Origin: Heterohyrax brucei
Lineage: Eukaryota > Chordata > Mammalia > Hyracoidea > Procaviidae
Reading direction: 5' to 3'
Length of the DNA stretch: 64,000 nucleotides
NCBI GenBank assembly: GCA_028571685.1
Contig: CM053140.1
Location: 21,867,501 to 21,931,500, forward strand
Shown here: positions 22,691-34,330 of the stretch, in pieces
Numbering within the stretch: position 1 is the first letter of the stretch
How the letters are laid out: the number at the start of each line of letters is the position of its first letter
Program-made: the position numbers and the translations under genes
Notes under the pieces: model-generated
Told to the model about the DNA's origin: nothing
Databases searched by the model: none
What the model saw: only the letters and a program-made list of their open reading frames with translations

Positions 22691-23347
22691 AAGTTTCCAA
22701 GAATCTAATGTTCATCCAGTCGGTTCTGGGGGATGGGATCACTGCCCAAAGCTAAGAGGACAAGGTGGCCATGCCCAGTGGACCTACTGGGGCCCAAGAC
22801 ATGCAGCTCCCACTCAGAGGGACTAAGAGAACAATAGCCCTCAAAGCCAATGGGCTGTAAGTGCCATCCTAGTGGGTCTGGAAGGTGTAGCTGAATCCCA
22901 GAGCCTAGGGGACTCCTTCCACAATCCAGAGAGCATGGGCAACACCCAGAGTCCAGAGGACAACAGTAACGCCCAGATGGTCCCAAACAGCAGAGGGTTA
23001 TTATGCAGCCTTGACAGCTAATCTAGTTGTTCTGTTGGTTTTGGACATGCTTGGTGCCCATTATCCTTTCTTTTTCTTCAATTTCCCCCATTGGGAATGG
23101 AAAGGTCGATCTCGCACCCCTTTGTACCACTGTCCTTCAGAAATAGTCTGCTAGATTTCATAGGCTGACAGATGAAGAATTTGGCCCCAGGATCAAATAT
23201 TCCTAAAGTCTTAACTACAGGTGACAGAGGTGATTCAGAAGATCCGATTCTGGTCTTAGAGTTGGTTTGACACTTCTCAGAGATGTCTTGGGGTGACTGT
23301 GTTTTGGGTGTTCCAAGGACAGGAATTTGGAGAGGCCAGAGTGTGGA
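22691..23347. other. Noncoding, moderately GC-rich; no gene recognised
   Basis: No splice-bounded or conserved frame. The 22705-22986 region is GC-rich with repeated CCCAGAG-like words and could be part of an old LTR. Confidence 0.3.
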
Positions 23348-23512
23348 AGGAAACCCTGATGGCATAGTGGTGAAGTGCTATGGCTGCTAATCAAACAGTG
23401 AGCAGTTCAAATCCACCAGGCACTCCTTAGAAGCTCTATGGGTCAGTTTTACTCTGCCCTACAGGGTCGTTATGTGTTGGAATTGACTGGATGGCAGAGA
23501 CTGTTGTTGTAA
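23348..23512 (+). repeat. AfroSINE
   Basis: GGAAACCCTGATGGCATAGT head, TAATCAAACAGTGAGCAGTT, and TGACTGGATGGCAGAGACTG tail. Confidence 0.85.
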
Positions 23513-23524
23513 AGGGTGGAATCT

Positions 23525-23925
23525 TATGGACTGAACTGTGTCCCCACCAAATATGTGTTGTAAGTACTAGCCTCTATGGTATGGTTGTAATCCTGTTTGG
23601 GAAAGCGTTGTCTTAGCTATGTGAAGGATGCAGGATTAGTGCAGGGTGTTACCTTGAGTCAACCTTTTTGGAGCTATTAAAGCGATTAAATAAGGAAGCC
23701 AGAAATCAGAAATGGCAAAAGGGAGGTACCTAGCCACATGAAGATCACCCAAGGACAGAAGCTCATAGGCACAAAGACCTTCTACCAGAGCCTGCACACA
23801 CACAGCCTTCTCCTACAGAGCCCACCAGAATTCAAAATTGTAGCCTCCAAAACTGTGGGAAAGTCAACGTCTCTGTTCAAGCAACTCACTTGTGCTAGGT
23901 CTGTTCCAGCAGCCCCAGAGAATGA
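23525..23925 (+). repeat. MaLR-like LTR
   Basis: TTATGGACTGAACTGTGTCC at the 5' side, AGCCACATGAAGATCACC in the middle and TAGCCTCCAAAACTGTGGG near the 3' side match the general layout of mammalian MaLR LTRs. It belongs to the same broad family as the LTR at 49014-49532. It has no coding content. Confidence 0.6.
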
Positions 23926-23927
23926 AA

Positions 23928-24085
23928 GGAACCCTAGTGGCACAGTGGGTAACAGCTCAGCTGCTGAGCACAAAGTCAGCAGTTCAAATTCACCAGCAGC
24001 TCCTTGGAAACCCTATGGGGCAGTTCTCCACTGGCTATACAGCTACTACAAGATCGCAGCAACTCAAGGACACTCAACAACTAAC
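23928..24085 (+). repeat. AfroSINE inserted at the end of the LTR
   Basis: GGAACCCTAGTGGCACAGTG head, GTCAGCAGTTCAAATTCACC and CTCAACAACTAAC tail. Confidence 0.85.
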
Positions 24086-24109
24086 TAAAACAAGGTACTT
24101 TTACACCTG

Positions 24110-24740
24110 TGTTCAGGGGATTACTATTCAGAAGGGCCAAACAGAGAAAGATCCCAAATTCCCATCAGTAGATGCATGGATCAACAAACAATGGAGAACT
24201 CTTCAGTCCTAAAAGGAAGTGAATTTTTCAAAAATGTTATAATATGGATGAACCTTGAAGATGTTAAGTGAAATGAACCAGACACAAAAGGACAAATATT
24301 CTATGACCTTACTTATAGGAAACACCTACAATAGACAAGTGTATAGAGACTGAAGTAGATGAGTGTTTCAAACCAAACCCATTGTCATCGAGTTGGGTCT
24401 GACTCATAGTGATCCTATAGATCAGAGCACAACTGACTGACAGGGTCGCCCAGGAGCACCGGGTCAATTTGATCTGCCAACCCTTTCATTAGCACCAGGG
24501 TTTCCTTACCAGTGGTTACCAGGGACTAAATGGAGAGGGGAAGTAGAGTTACAGCTTTAGAGGAAACGGGTTTCCCCTAAGGGTGATGGAAAAATTTGAA
24601 CACCAGTAGTGGTAATGGTTGTACGCATAGCCACAATAACTAATGTTATACTAAATAGGTAAAAAAGGAAAAAGGTGTTCCAAGTATTTTACGAAACATA
24701 CACAAACACAACTTTGCATGAAATGAACATAACACACTAT
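24110..24740 (+). repeat. L1 LINE 3' end
   Basis: AATATGGATGAACCTTGAAG, AAGTGAAATGAACCAGACAC and AAAGGACAAATATTCTATGA are the conserved 3' end of mammalian L1 ORF2 and its flank. It is interrupted by an AfroSINE at 24372-24512. Confidence 0.8.
24372..24512 (-). repeat. AfroSINE inserted in the L1
   Basis: AACCCATTGTCATCGAGTTG (tail end) to TAGCACCAGGGTTTCCTTA (head end). Confidence 0.85.
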
Positions 24741-25179
24741 TAAATAAACAAAACAACTTAGTGTCTTGGACTTAGTGCAGAAGTGAAAGGACGGGAATTT
24801 AGATACTCTCGGAAGAGAAAGAAGAAAGGAGGTATTTCCAAACTTTCGTGCCAACCTTGGGGTATATTCACCTAGAGAAGTGAAATTACATATGAGAAAC
24901 TTCAATGTGTAAATCAGCTCCACAAGGTCACTGGATCTTGGTCACCTTCTTCTTAATAGAAAACAAAAAAAAAAACTGAATTATAATTTTACATGCATGG
25001 AAACAAACAAAAAATACGTTAAGGCATTTGAGTTAGCAATCATTTCACAAACTTCACACTTAAGACACTTCACACTTCTCAAATAAAATAGACACCTGTT
25101 CCTGTAACCTCTGCGTTTAGCTACACTGGAATGCATTTCAACTGATGGTCATCATGTGGATGCAGAGAAAAACTTCTCC
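24741..25179. other. AT-rich noncoding; nothing recognised
   Basis: Contains an A run near 24965. No gene or named repeat seen. Confidence 0.35.
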
Positions 25180-25312
25180 ACATGGTTTTCAAGGCTGGGA
25201 CCTTTTGGTAACAGACCACCAGGCTTGCCTTCCAAGGACTACCTGGGCAGGTTTGAACTGATGAACTTCTGGCTAGTAATCTTAACCATTTGCACCATAC
25301 GGGGACTCCCTA
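25180..25312 (-). repeat. AfroSINE, partial
   Basis: AACTTCTGGCTAGTAATC and CATTTGCACCATACGGGGAC resemble the reverse complement of the AfroSINE head. Confidence 0.6.
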
Positions 25313-25639
25313 CTTCACTCTTTACTGTTTATGTGTTCTCCTCTTTTCTTATACTGACATTCTACAGACTTAACCCACGTGTTTCGGACCTTCATTCTAC
25401 ATTAGATTCAGCTTAAAAGGAAACATATTCTCCAGTCATGCTACAGGTGTCACATGCTATTTACTCCATCAAGTGTTACTTCCTGTTCAAAATTATAAAT
25501 GACAATTCTCTAGAAGTTGCACATTTCACATTTCTTGAAGGAAGAGTTGTTTAAAGTAATTAGTACAAAGCATGAGGTGCCATCTCTGACACTACAGCTA
25601 GCTGCCAAGAGAAAGAACAAATCTCTCTTGGAAGAAATA
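25313..25639. other. Noncoding; nothing recognised
   Basis: No supported feature. Confidence 0.3.
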
Positions 25640-25895
25640 AACCTGAATGCTCCTTAGAAGCAAACATGATGGGACTGTATCTCACACAGTTTGGGCACGT
25701 TATCATGAGGGATCAGTCCCTGGGGAACATCATTATGCTTGGTCAACTACAGGGATCTTCAGAGAGATGGCTTCATAGAGTAGTTATAAGGGATGCAAGC
25801 ATAAAAAATGTTTTCATAAAGGTGTGGGCCAGTCAACATTTTGTCCCATTGTACACGGTGTAACTGTGAGTTGGAACTCAAGAGAGAGTACCCAG
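25640..25895 (+). repeat. RTE-type LINE 3' portion
   Basis: Reads as a decayed RTE C-terminus: GATGGGACTGTATCTCACAC, TTTGGGCACGTTATCATGAG (FGHV-like) and GGATCAGTCCCTGGGGAACA. Confidence 0.7.
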
Positions 25896-25929
25896 CAACC
25901 TGTGGCTGACCTTCGAGGATCTATTCAAG

Positions 25930-26005
25930 TGTTATGATTTGTTCTGGGATTGAACCGCTGACCACTCAACTAGCAGCCAAGTGCATAATCACAGCACACT
26001 ACCAA
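25930..26005 (-). repeat. AfroSINE head fragment
   Basis: TTGAACCGCTGACCACTCAA and AGCAGCCAAGTGCATAATCA resemble the reverse complement of the SINE tRNA-like head. Confidence 0.5.
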
Positions 26006-26329
26006 CAGTCTTCTTTATAACATATGCCTCCCATGTGGCTCATTCCTACAGTCACTGTTCTGAAATTGGACATATGAATTGCTTTTGCTCTAAGAAGCCT
26101 TCAACCTAAATATGGTTCATTAGTAGCAAAAACTGTGGCTGAATCACTAGGATCTATGCTGGCTCAGATCCTGTCTCAGCCAACCATTAAAGGTAGGCAC
26201 TATTCTTTCTGAGGAACAATAGGTAGAAACCATTTTTACCTTTCTCTCAGGTGCACACACATATAAGCAGTTCATCATATGTCCTCATCTGAAATGGTCA
26301 AGGTTTCAGTTTTGAGATTTGGACATATA
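26006..26329. other. Noncoding; nothing recognised
   Basis: No supported feature. Confidence 0.3.
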
Positions 26330-27425
26330 CATATAGAACCTCCTCTAATATTAAGTTCCCATTCTATGGGAATTCCAGAACACTTAATGGTGCTCTTAAG
26401 AAATATGTACACGGATCCAGAGTCAATTGTGCAAACGGAAAAAGGGGACACTGCATGGTTCAAAGTCAGGAAAGATGTGCATCATGGCTGGATCCTTTTA
26501 CCGTGCCCTTGCAACATGTATGCTGAGCAAATAATCTGAGAAGCTAGTTTCTACAAAGCAGAACAAGGCATCAGCATTGGAGGACGACTCCAATGCAGTA
26601 TGCGGTATGCACACACCACCACCTTACTTGCTGGAAGTGAAGAAGATTTGAAACGCTGATGAAGACAAAGGACCACAGCCTTTTGTACGGACTGTACCTT
26701 GTCATGGATTGACTGTTTTCCCTGAAAAATCAATAAAAATTTGGCTGTGCCATAATTCCTGGTATTTTGTTGATGTGCTTCCGCGTGGGAATTCCTGGCC
26801 CTATGATGTGAATAAGGGTGGATGGGGAGCAGTTGGATTGGGTCCACAATCAACACCCATGGAAGTAGCGGTCAAGAAATCAAAAGACACATTGCACTGG
26901 CAACATCTGTTGCAAAGGATCTGTTCAAACCACTGGAAAACAAAGATCTCCCCTTAAAGATAAAAGTGTGCCAGACCCAAGCCATGGTATTTTCAATCGC
27001 ATCATACACATGCACAAGCTGGGTGGTGAACAAAGAAGTCAGAAGAAGAGTTGATTACCTCTGAATTGTGGTGACAGAGAAGAATGTTGAATGTACCGTG
27101 GACCACCAGAAGAACCAACAGATCTGTTCTAGAAGAAGTACAACCAGAGGGCTCCCTGCAAGCAAAGATGGCAAGACTGCATCTTGCATACTTTGGACAT
27201 GCTGTCAGGAAGGATCAGTCCCTGGCGAAGGACATCCTGCTTGGTAGAGTGGAGGGTCTGTGAAAAAGAGGGAGACCCTCAATCAGGTGGATGGACACAG
27301 TGGCAGCAACAACAGGCTCGGGCACAAAAATGACTGCGGCCATGAAGCCAGACTGGGCAGTGTTCCGTTCTGTTGCGCTCAGGGGTCACTGTGAGTTGAA
27401 ACTGACTCGACGGCACTAACAACAA
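26330..27425 (+). repeat. RTE-type LINE, reverse transcriptase to 3' end
   Basis: Contains ATGGGAATTCCAGAACACTT, a CATGGTTCAAAGTCAGGAAA segment (Phe-Lys-Val-Arg-Lys), CATACACATGCACAAGCTGG, and ends in GACTCGACGGCACTAACAAC. The frame is broken and part of the RT region is replaced by an LTR piece at about 26700-26815. Confidence 0.75.
26700..26815 (+). repeat. MaLR-like LTR fragment nested in RTE
   Basis: TCATGGATTGACTGTTTTCC and GGCTGTGCCATAATTCCTGG resemble the 5' part of the LTR at 49014. Confidence 0.45.
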
Positions 27426-27880
27426 CCAGAAGAGTGAACTGAAATGGGCTGGTACTGGTCTTTCTGAGTCAGAAGAAAACAAATATGGTCTACTGTAACA
27501 AGAATGCTAAATTAAAGAGGAACGGTATCACATTCATCATCAAAACAAACACTCAAAAAATATACTGAAGTACAAAACAACTGCCACCCATACTCTGTCA
27601 TTAACCTCACAGAGGCAGGGTTGACAGCATATAGGAACATCACACAATACCAGGAATCATGGATTAGGCAAACGGCTACACACAGTTTTGATGGGAAACC
27701 ACAGGTACAAACATGACGGATACCAAGGAAGGAACTGCGCAGTTCTCTATTACACTCTCAAACCCAGAAACAGAGCATCATCCTCAAACAGATGGGTATG
27801 GGAGAGACTGTCCTTCTGCCAACTCAATCCACATTCTTTGCATGTCTACTGGTCCTTTTTCCTTGCTGAAGCTAAGTCAT
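27426..27880 (+). repeat. RTE endonuclease fragment followed by unidentified repeat
   Basis: 27430-27580 has AGTGAACTGAAATGGGCTGG and GAGGAACGGTATCACATTCA from the RTE endonuclease. 27590-27710 is a copy of the unidentified family at 22201-22690. The remainder is unassigned. Confidence 0.5.
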
Positions 27881-28342
27881 AGAGGGGGAGGGGTTGGCAG
27901 GTTCAGCAGCTCCTACTGCTCAGGAGAAGCATGGTGGTACCAGCACTTTTTGTTCAGGAGATGTGGAGAGGTGTCTCAATACAGGGAGGTGGAGGCCGTT
28001 AATTCTCATTGGACGAGGTGCTGGCTGATGCACAGTGGCTGGAACCATGAGTTGGGAGGATGAATAAGGGGTGGTGAAAGACATTCAATGGGGAGGCCAC
28101 GGGGTCACAGTGCAGATGGTGGCTGGACTACCACAGTAGTGATTCCCTTCAAGGAAGAAACATCCTCATCTATTAGGGATCAAAGGACAAATATCTGCCT
28201 CCTGCCCAGAAGAAAAGAGACCTTACTCAAAGCTCTTAATCCAAGAAGCCTAGCTGGAAGTCTGTATGTCAGGTAGGTAGATATCTGCTCTAACAGGACC
28301 CACCCAGCCACAGGTAGGAGACCACCACCCCAGCAAGTCCTC
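27881..28342 (-). other. Flank of MUC16-like unit (repeated at 33120-33515)
   Basis: The stretch from GAGGGGTTGGCAGGTTCAGC to the GCAGGACCC-like end matches 33120-33515, which shows a second, truncated mucin-type unit. No exon can be supported inside it. Confidence 0.45.
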
Positions 28343-28520
28343 TCTTTGGACACAGACACTGTCCCTGTCCAGGGTGTAAGAGCCAAGATGGGTGACACCA
28401 CAGGTCAGCTGGTGCAGCTCCCAGTGAAGTTTCCCTCTATCCAGTCTGGGGCCTTTAAGGACAGGCCAGAGTGTGCAGATGGCATCCACTCTTGGAGCTT
28501 CCCTGTCCTCCTTGAGCCCT
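28343..28520 (-). pseudogene. MUC16-like SEA-domain exon (C-terminal half), fragment
   Basis: The - strand encodes GLKEDREAPRVDAICTLWP, then KGPRLDRGKLHWELHQLT and a GVTHLGSYTLDRDSV end. This is the second half of a MUC16 SEA module, in which a Glu-Lys-Asp, GVDAICT, PGLDREQLYWELSQLT and LGPYTLDRNSLYV series is characteristic. Together with 29144-29273 it makes the two coding parts of one SEA module, in the expected order and on the same strand. The exon edges are not clear and no continuous mucin frame remains, so this is a relic. It confirms that the N-terminal half match at 29144 is not accidental. Confidence 0.7.
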
Positions 28521-29143
28521 TGGAGGGAGAATGAGGGGATGACCACAAATGGTGCTTCCAGTGTGGAGTCCTGAGAGTCTTTGGGGGCAGGGTAGAAAGG
28601 GGCAAGAGAAAATGAGACAGGTGAAGACTTGGACTTGTGATTAAAGCAACGCATAAAACTTTTTTGTCTGGAGAGAAGCCCTCGAGACAGAATTGAAGAC
28701 CTAAAGGAAGTATCCTAAATGGTCACAACAATTACAGGAGTTCTGGGAGTTGCAGAATGATACCAGGGAAGAGGCAGTCCTGCTCAGGAGCTCCGCAGAG
28801 CCTAAGAGTGGTAGTGGTGACCAGGAAATGCCTTGGTCCTGGAGCAAATGCCTCCCAAATTCCACCTCCACTGTGGAGGCTGAATCTGTCAAGACAGAGG
28901 GAACTGACCGAAGGCCTTAAGCCTGGGATCCCTTGACGCGGGCCTGCTAGGTGTCTTTTCAAGAAGTCCCACCTAAGCGAGACCAGTGTTCAGTCAGAGT
29001 AGACGGTTTCAGCACCAGTCTTACTCAGTAAGCTCTTGAGCTTGGGAGAAAAGAAGAAGAGATAAAGAGGAGGGCTCAAGGGGCTAAGGGAAAGTGTAGG
29101 CAGGGATGAGCGGGGTGTCAAGTGGACATCACGGTCCTCTCTC
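28521..29143. other. MUC16-like intron sequence; no gene
   Basis: Duplicated at 1-487. No additional SEA exon could be supported in it. Confidence 0.4.
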
Positions 29144-29273
29144 CAGGCGCTGCTGAATCCTGTCATCTGAGGTGAACTCTGTAGTACCCAGGTGTCCCAT
29201 GTCATCCATGTAGCACAAGTTGGTGATGGTGAAGTTGCAGGTGAACAGAACCAGGGCAGGTTGAAGAATGGCA
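29144..29273 (-). pseudogene. MUC16-like SEA-domain exon (N-terminal half), fragment
   Basis: A 130-bp - strand exon equivalent to 488-617, coding FTCNFTITNLCYMDDMGH and then an EFTSDDRIQQRL stretch. The donor present in the left copy (GTAAGA) reads GAGAGA here, so splicing at this site is lost. The second half of the same module lies downstream on this strand at 28343-28520. Confidence 0.65.
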
Positions 29274-29689
29274 CTGGAAAGGAAGAGCAAGTTTTCCCTG
29301 GGGACCACGGTAATGGCCAAGGTTGCCTAGGACCCTGGTCAGAAGTGACAGCAGTAGACTAAGTATAGCCATTGGCTGCAAGAGTCGAGGAAGAGAACAA
29401 AGATTTTGGGAACCCAGACTTCTTCATTCAATGAGCGCTAACAGAGCAGACATGGGTTCAAAGCAATGTGCAAGCATACATGACAAAGGTACGGTGTTAT
29501 TGACTGTACTCTAATGACACAAAATTTGTGCTGAAACCCTAACCCTCATGCCTGTGAATCACAGGCATCCAATGTGACACAGCAGAACAGCCCCCATAGA
29601 GTTCTTTTAGGCTAACATCCTAAATTTTTAAGTTATTTGGCTGAAAATCATTTCCAAATTTGCAGTAGTAAAGTAACAGGGAACAGCCG
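29274..29689. other. Noncoding; duplicate of 618-1009
   Basis: No supported feature. Confidence 0.4.
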
Positions 29690-30600
29690 GAAATTCAAGC
29701 CTGATTCAGACAAAGGTTGGACAACAAGAGATCCCACTGCTGATGACAGATGGATCTTGACAGGAAGCAGAGAACACCACAAAGATGTTGATCCATAGTT
29801 TACCAACTAAGCAAAAGCATTTGACTGGGTGAATTGTAACAAATAATGGAGAACTTTGGAACAAATAGAATTCCAGAACGCTTCACCGTGCTCCTAAGGA
29901 ACCGGCGCATAGAAACAGACAAGTCATTCTGACACAACAAGGGCATACTGCATGGTTTAAAATCGAGAAATATTCCATCAAAGTTGTATCCTTTCCCACT
30001 TATTCAGTCTGTATGCTCGGCAATTATTCTGACAAGCTAAACTATATGAAAAAGAATGCACCATCATGAGTGCAGAAAGACTCATTAACAATCTATGATA
30101 TGCATATGATACAACCTTGATTGCTAAAAGCAAATAGAATTTGAGGTGCTTACTGATGAAGACTAAAGGCTACAGCCTGTGGTGTGGACTGCACATCGAC
30201 ATAACGAAAACAAAAATCCACACGACTCGATCAGTAAGCAGCATCACGATGAATGGACAAAACACTGAAGTTGCCAACGATGTCATTTGACTCAGATCCA
30301 TGATCAGTATCCATGAAATGTGTTCATCTTAGGTGCCATCAAGTCAAACCCAACTCACAGCAATCCTGTGAACAGAAGGTAATTCTTCCTGGTCTTGGGC
30401 TGTGCCCACAAGGGTTGTTAAACCTCAGCCTGTTGTTGCAGCTATAAAGTAACAGTTGTGACACATTACACTGGGAAAACTGGATGCAGATGACCTCTTT
30501 AAATCTTGAAAAGCAAACACAGGACTCTGATGACAAAGATGTAGTGTCATGGATCGACTTGAGCCAAGATGCACACTCGTCAACAGGATCTACTTATGCC
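29690..30600 (+). repeat. RTE-type LINE fragment with nested RTE tail (30320-30450, - strand)
   Basis: Right-unit copy of 1010-1930, with the same internal opposite-strand RTE 3' tail. Contains AATTCCAGAACGCTTCACCG and CTCATTAACAATCTATGATA. Confidence 0.75.
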
Positions 30601-31085
30601 TCATAATTCACTCTAACCTTTGTCTAAAGACTTGGGTTCAGGAATCATTTTGCTTGTGGGCCAACAGAGAGTCTGATGACCACGTGTTCTGGGGTCTCCT
30701 CAGGCTCAGACAGATGATCGAGTCTCGTCGTTCTACTAGAATTTCCGTTCTCCACCCCACTTTTCTCCCACTTCATCAGAATCTCTGCTGCTTTCCTGGT
30801 TACAGCAGTCACTGGTGGTGGCCTGGCACTGTCCAGTTCTTCTGGACTCTGGCTGATAGACTCTCTGCTTTAGGTGGCCCTTTCCATCTCTTGGGCTTCT
30901 CTTTTTCTCCTGTCTTTGTGTCCTTGATACTCCTTTGCTCTAGGTGGGTGATGGCCAATTAATACATCTTAGCTGTGTCTTGCTTTTAAGACTCATCACC
31001 AAAGTAGGATGCAGAATATTTTCTTAAACTTTGTTACGCCAGTTCACCTGGATGCCCGCTGAAATCACAGACCACACGCTCCAAA
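30601..31085. repeat. Interspersed repeat, L1-3'-end type (tentative)
   Basis: A longer copy of the element at 1930-2230, running through GGTGATGGCCAATTAATAC to CCAGTTCACCTGGATGCCCG. Confidence 0.5.
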
Positions 31086-31369
31086 CCCAGTTACCATGTC
31101 CCTCGAATGTTTACTTATCTAAAGGAAATCTCTCAGCTTTTGCTTAAATCCTGTTGGGCTGATTTCCTTCACTGTATGGACCAAATGACTTCTGAGGTAC
31201 AAAAAAAAAAAAAAAAAAAAACAGATTCAGTGCAGAGACAAACCAGACTAGGAAAGTCAGATGCCATGTGCAGTTTGCCAAGGAAGTAACACTGGGGCTG
31301 TGAAAGCTGACAGTGACCCAAATTTTCCCTGGAGATGAGAAAGAGACAGCTTTTCCCTACAACCGCTAT
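31086..31369. other. Noncoding with poly(A) run
   Basis: A run of about 22 A at 31201-31222 suggests the tail of a retrotransposed sequence, but I cannot identify the body upstream of it. Confidence 0.35.
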
Positions 31370-31875
31370 CTTGGTCATCCACGTTGTTATAGCAGAAATA
31401 TCACAAGCGGATGCCTTTCACAAAGAGAAACCTCATGGTCTAGCAGGCCTCAAGTCCAAATTCAGGATGCTGACTCAGAGGGAAGACATTCCATGTCTCC
31501 TCTGGAGGTTAAGTCCTCAACACCAGTCTGCCTTGGGTTTAAGGGCATCTCAATGCAGGAACTTAAGATCCAAAGGACATGATCTGACCCTGGCACTGCT
31601 GTTTTGGTGGTGGGTGTTGCGGTAGCAGGTCCCCGGCTCTCTCTACTCATTATTTTATTTTGCCAAAGAGACTGCTTAGGACACTATCCCATCCTGTAGA
31701 TCTCATCCACATTAAGTACTAATAATTCATTTCATTACATCATAGTAACAGGACCTATAACACCCAGGCAAGTCACATCTGGTGACAAAAGGCAAATCAC
31801 ACAGTACTGGGATTATGACCTAGCCAAGCTGACAGATGTTGGGGGCGGTGGGATCTAATTCAGCCTGTGACAGTC
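31370..31875. repeat. Interspersed repeat of unidentified family
   Basis: Related to 22201-22690 through its end (CACACAGTACTGGGATTATG, ATCTAATTCAGCCTGTGACAG). Confidence 0.45.
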
Positions 31876-33117
31876 AGTGCCCTGAATCCAGAATTCAAGC
31901 CTCCTATATTGGGACAAAAAAAACTGGGCTCTTTAAACCCACACATTTGTAATAGTTCTGCTACAGTGGCATTAGGAAACCAGAACATGCCTCAGTCAAG
32001 GGTACTGTGGCCAGGGCAGTGAGCAGGCCATTAAACTCCAGGGTGAGCCAGGGGCAGATAACTTCAGGGGGACACCCAAGCCAAAGACTCAGAAAAGTTC
32101 ACAAAACAAGCACCACTGCAGGTGTCATCATAATAAGCCTTAACAGTTTGGTAGCTGGCAGCCAACCAAGAGAAAATGTCCTCCAGACAGGAGAAAGAGG
32201 CTCGGCAAAGGCCTGGTGGAGGGGCAGAGCAGCTGCATATAAGAAACTTTAAGTGCTTTCACTGTGGCCACAGCGAGTAAGACCTGGAATGAGAAGGATC
32301 CTCTGAGCCCAGAAAGGGGGCTATGACTATCCAGAACAGAGGGCTGGCACCACTTGAGGTCAGGTGGACCAATCCAAAATTGTCAACAAGCCAAGAACTA
32401 AGAAGACCTATGTAGGCTAGAGTGCTTATTACTGCAGTCATCACAGTGGAAGATAAAGGACGGCCATGCAAAGTTTTAGATGATGCAGAAACACCCAAGT
32501 CTTGCAAGATGGATTGAGGTGGTAAGTGACAGGCAAGGAGGGCCAAGGTTGGCACTTCTATCTCTGTGTTTGGTGATCAAGGGGCAGGTTACGAGGACCA
32601 GTGATGTCTTCAGGATACACATGTTCAAACCGAGCAGTCTGAGGTCCTAAGAGGTGGACAGACCACGTGTCCAGAGCCAGCGTGGGATGTGGAAACTAGA
32701 CACTCAGCAGAATCCACGTAAATGCATGAACTGCCTCAAAGACAAAGAGTGAGCAGTGAAGGAAGAAAGGGTTTGGCACAACACAGCGGCAGAAGTGATT
32801 TTGTCCTCAGTAACAGCCTGAGGCATTTCCTACCGTGGACTTCTTGAGGAGAGCTGGTGTCAGGGAGGTGGCTCTGAAGGGAGAGGACATCACAGCTGCT
32901 AGAGAAGAAACACCAGGGTGGAAATCCAAGGAGCCCTGTCCCCAAGGAAACTGCAGTGTGTGGTAGGGCTGGTGTAGCGGGGAAGGACACGTCCAGTTCT
33001 CTCATCCTCTTCCCAGCATGAGGAAACGGCATCTTCCTCAAGAAGCTGGGCATCCCCGGCTCTGCCATCCCCAACTCAGCTCCTATTTTATACATATATC
33101 TTGGACACTTTTCCTTC
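31876..33117. other. Right-unit-specific noncoding stretch
   Basis: Has no counterpart between 2230 and 3560 of the left unit. The - strand frame at 32736-33209 (157 codons) has no domain, repeat or splice support that I can see, so I treat it as chance. Confidence 0.35.
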
Positions 33118-33516
33118 CTGATGGTAACCAATGTTGGCATAGAGGGGTTGGAAAGTCCAGCAGCTCCCATTGTTCGAAGAAGTGGGTGGCACCAGGCACA
33201 TGGGGACATGGAGGTCTGTAATACTGAGTCCCACTGAGTGTAACCTGCCGATGGTACGATGTGGAAGGGGGACGGAAAGACATTCAGTGTGGCATAAACA
33301 GCTTCCTTACAGTAGACACGGTTGCTGGACCATCACAACTGGGAATTCTTTCAAGGAAGACAGAGCCCCCACCTGGTGAGGATCAAAGGCTACATACCCT
33401 CTCCTCATAAAGACATGGAGGCTTTACCCAAAGCACTCTGAGAGGCCCAGAAGGACGTCTGAATGTGGGGCTGATACCTCCTCCAGCAGGACCCACAGAC
33501 ACCCCTCCCCTGGAGG
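33118..33516 (-). other. Truncated MUC16-like unit flank
   Basis: Matches 27881-28342. It is cut off at about 33516 by the RTE fragment that precedes the kinase B promoter. Confidence 0.45.
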
Positions 33517-33517
33517 C

Positions 33518-33795
33518 GGTGAACACTAACAACCGAAGACTAGACAAGTTGTGGGATGACATACAAGAAGTTACACCTGAAGAAAGCAAGACGTCACTGA
33601 AAAGACAGGAGAGAAAGAAAAGAGGAAAATGGATGTAGAGGAGACTCTGGGACTTGCTTTTGAATAGCGACCAGCTAAGCGAAAGGAAGAAATGAGCAAG
33701 GGAAACACAAACATGGGAATCAATACAAGCAAAGAACAGTTCTATGGAATTGATTCCATACACACACCGACACACAAAGAGACATATTTTTCTTT
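33518..33795 (+). repeat. RTE-type LINE spacer fragment
   Basis: GAACACTAACAACCGAAGAC to the ATTCCATACACACACC end. Only the last part of the element kept in front of copy A (2290-3800) is present. Confidence 0.7.
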
Positions 33796-33799
33796 TGGA

Positions 33800-34330
33800 A
33801 AAAACGCTTCAAGGATTCTTGAGACCAAAGAGACAGAGAACACAGTGTGAAGGATCCCCAGTCTTGATTGGTCCATTTCTTGCAGTGACTTCATAAGGAG
33901 CCAACTGCTGGCAATTCCAAGCCCCTATATAAGTTCCAGGCAACCTAGGTCTGTGGTCCGTCTAGCGAAGGCAGCTGTTTCAGTGACCTGAAAGACTGTG
34001 ACCCCACTTAGCTCATTTGTCACTTTTAGTATTGTTTTGCTCATTTTATATTTTATCTTTTTTCATCTTTTATTAAGTTTTTAGGCATTACTTGGTTACT
34101 CATTCCTGTTATTTACTTAGTTATTTACATACTTTACTTATTTACATATTTACTTAGTTATTTACTTATTTATTCACTTGTTTAGTAATTTACTTGTTAT
34201 TTATTGACTTGTTTAGTTATTTATTGACTTATCTACTTGTATTTTTATATAGTGTATTTATTTACAATACTAAGACAGGAGGTGTGGTGAATACTCGAGA
34301 GCGTTTATCACAGACAGACATACAAGAGAG
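33800..34330 (+). promoter_or_regulatory. Promoter and 5' UTR of kinase copy B
   Basis: TATATAAG is at 33926-33933, followed by a segment conserved with copies A and D. If transcription starts 25-30 bases later, near 33955-33960, the leader runs to the ATG at 34331 without any upstream ATG, although it is AT-rich with many TTTACTTATT-like repeats. That absence supports 34331 as the first start codon met by a scanning ribosome. Transcription start and promoter activity are inferred. Confidence 0.5.

Noticed and set aside
32736-33209. 157-codon - strand frame
   Set aside because: No domain, no splice context, no counterpart in the left unit.
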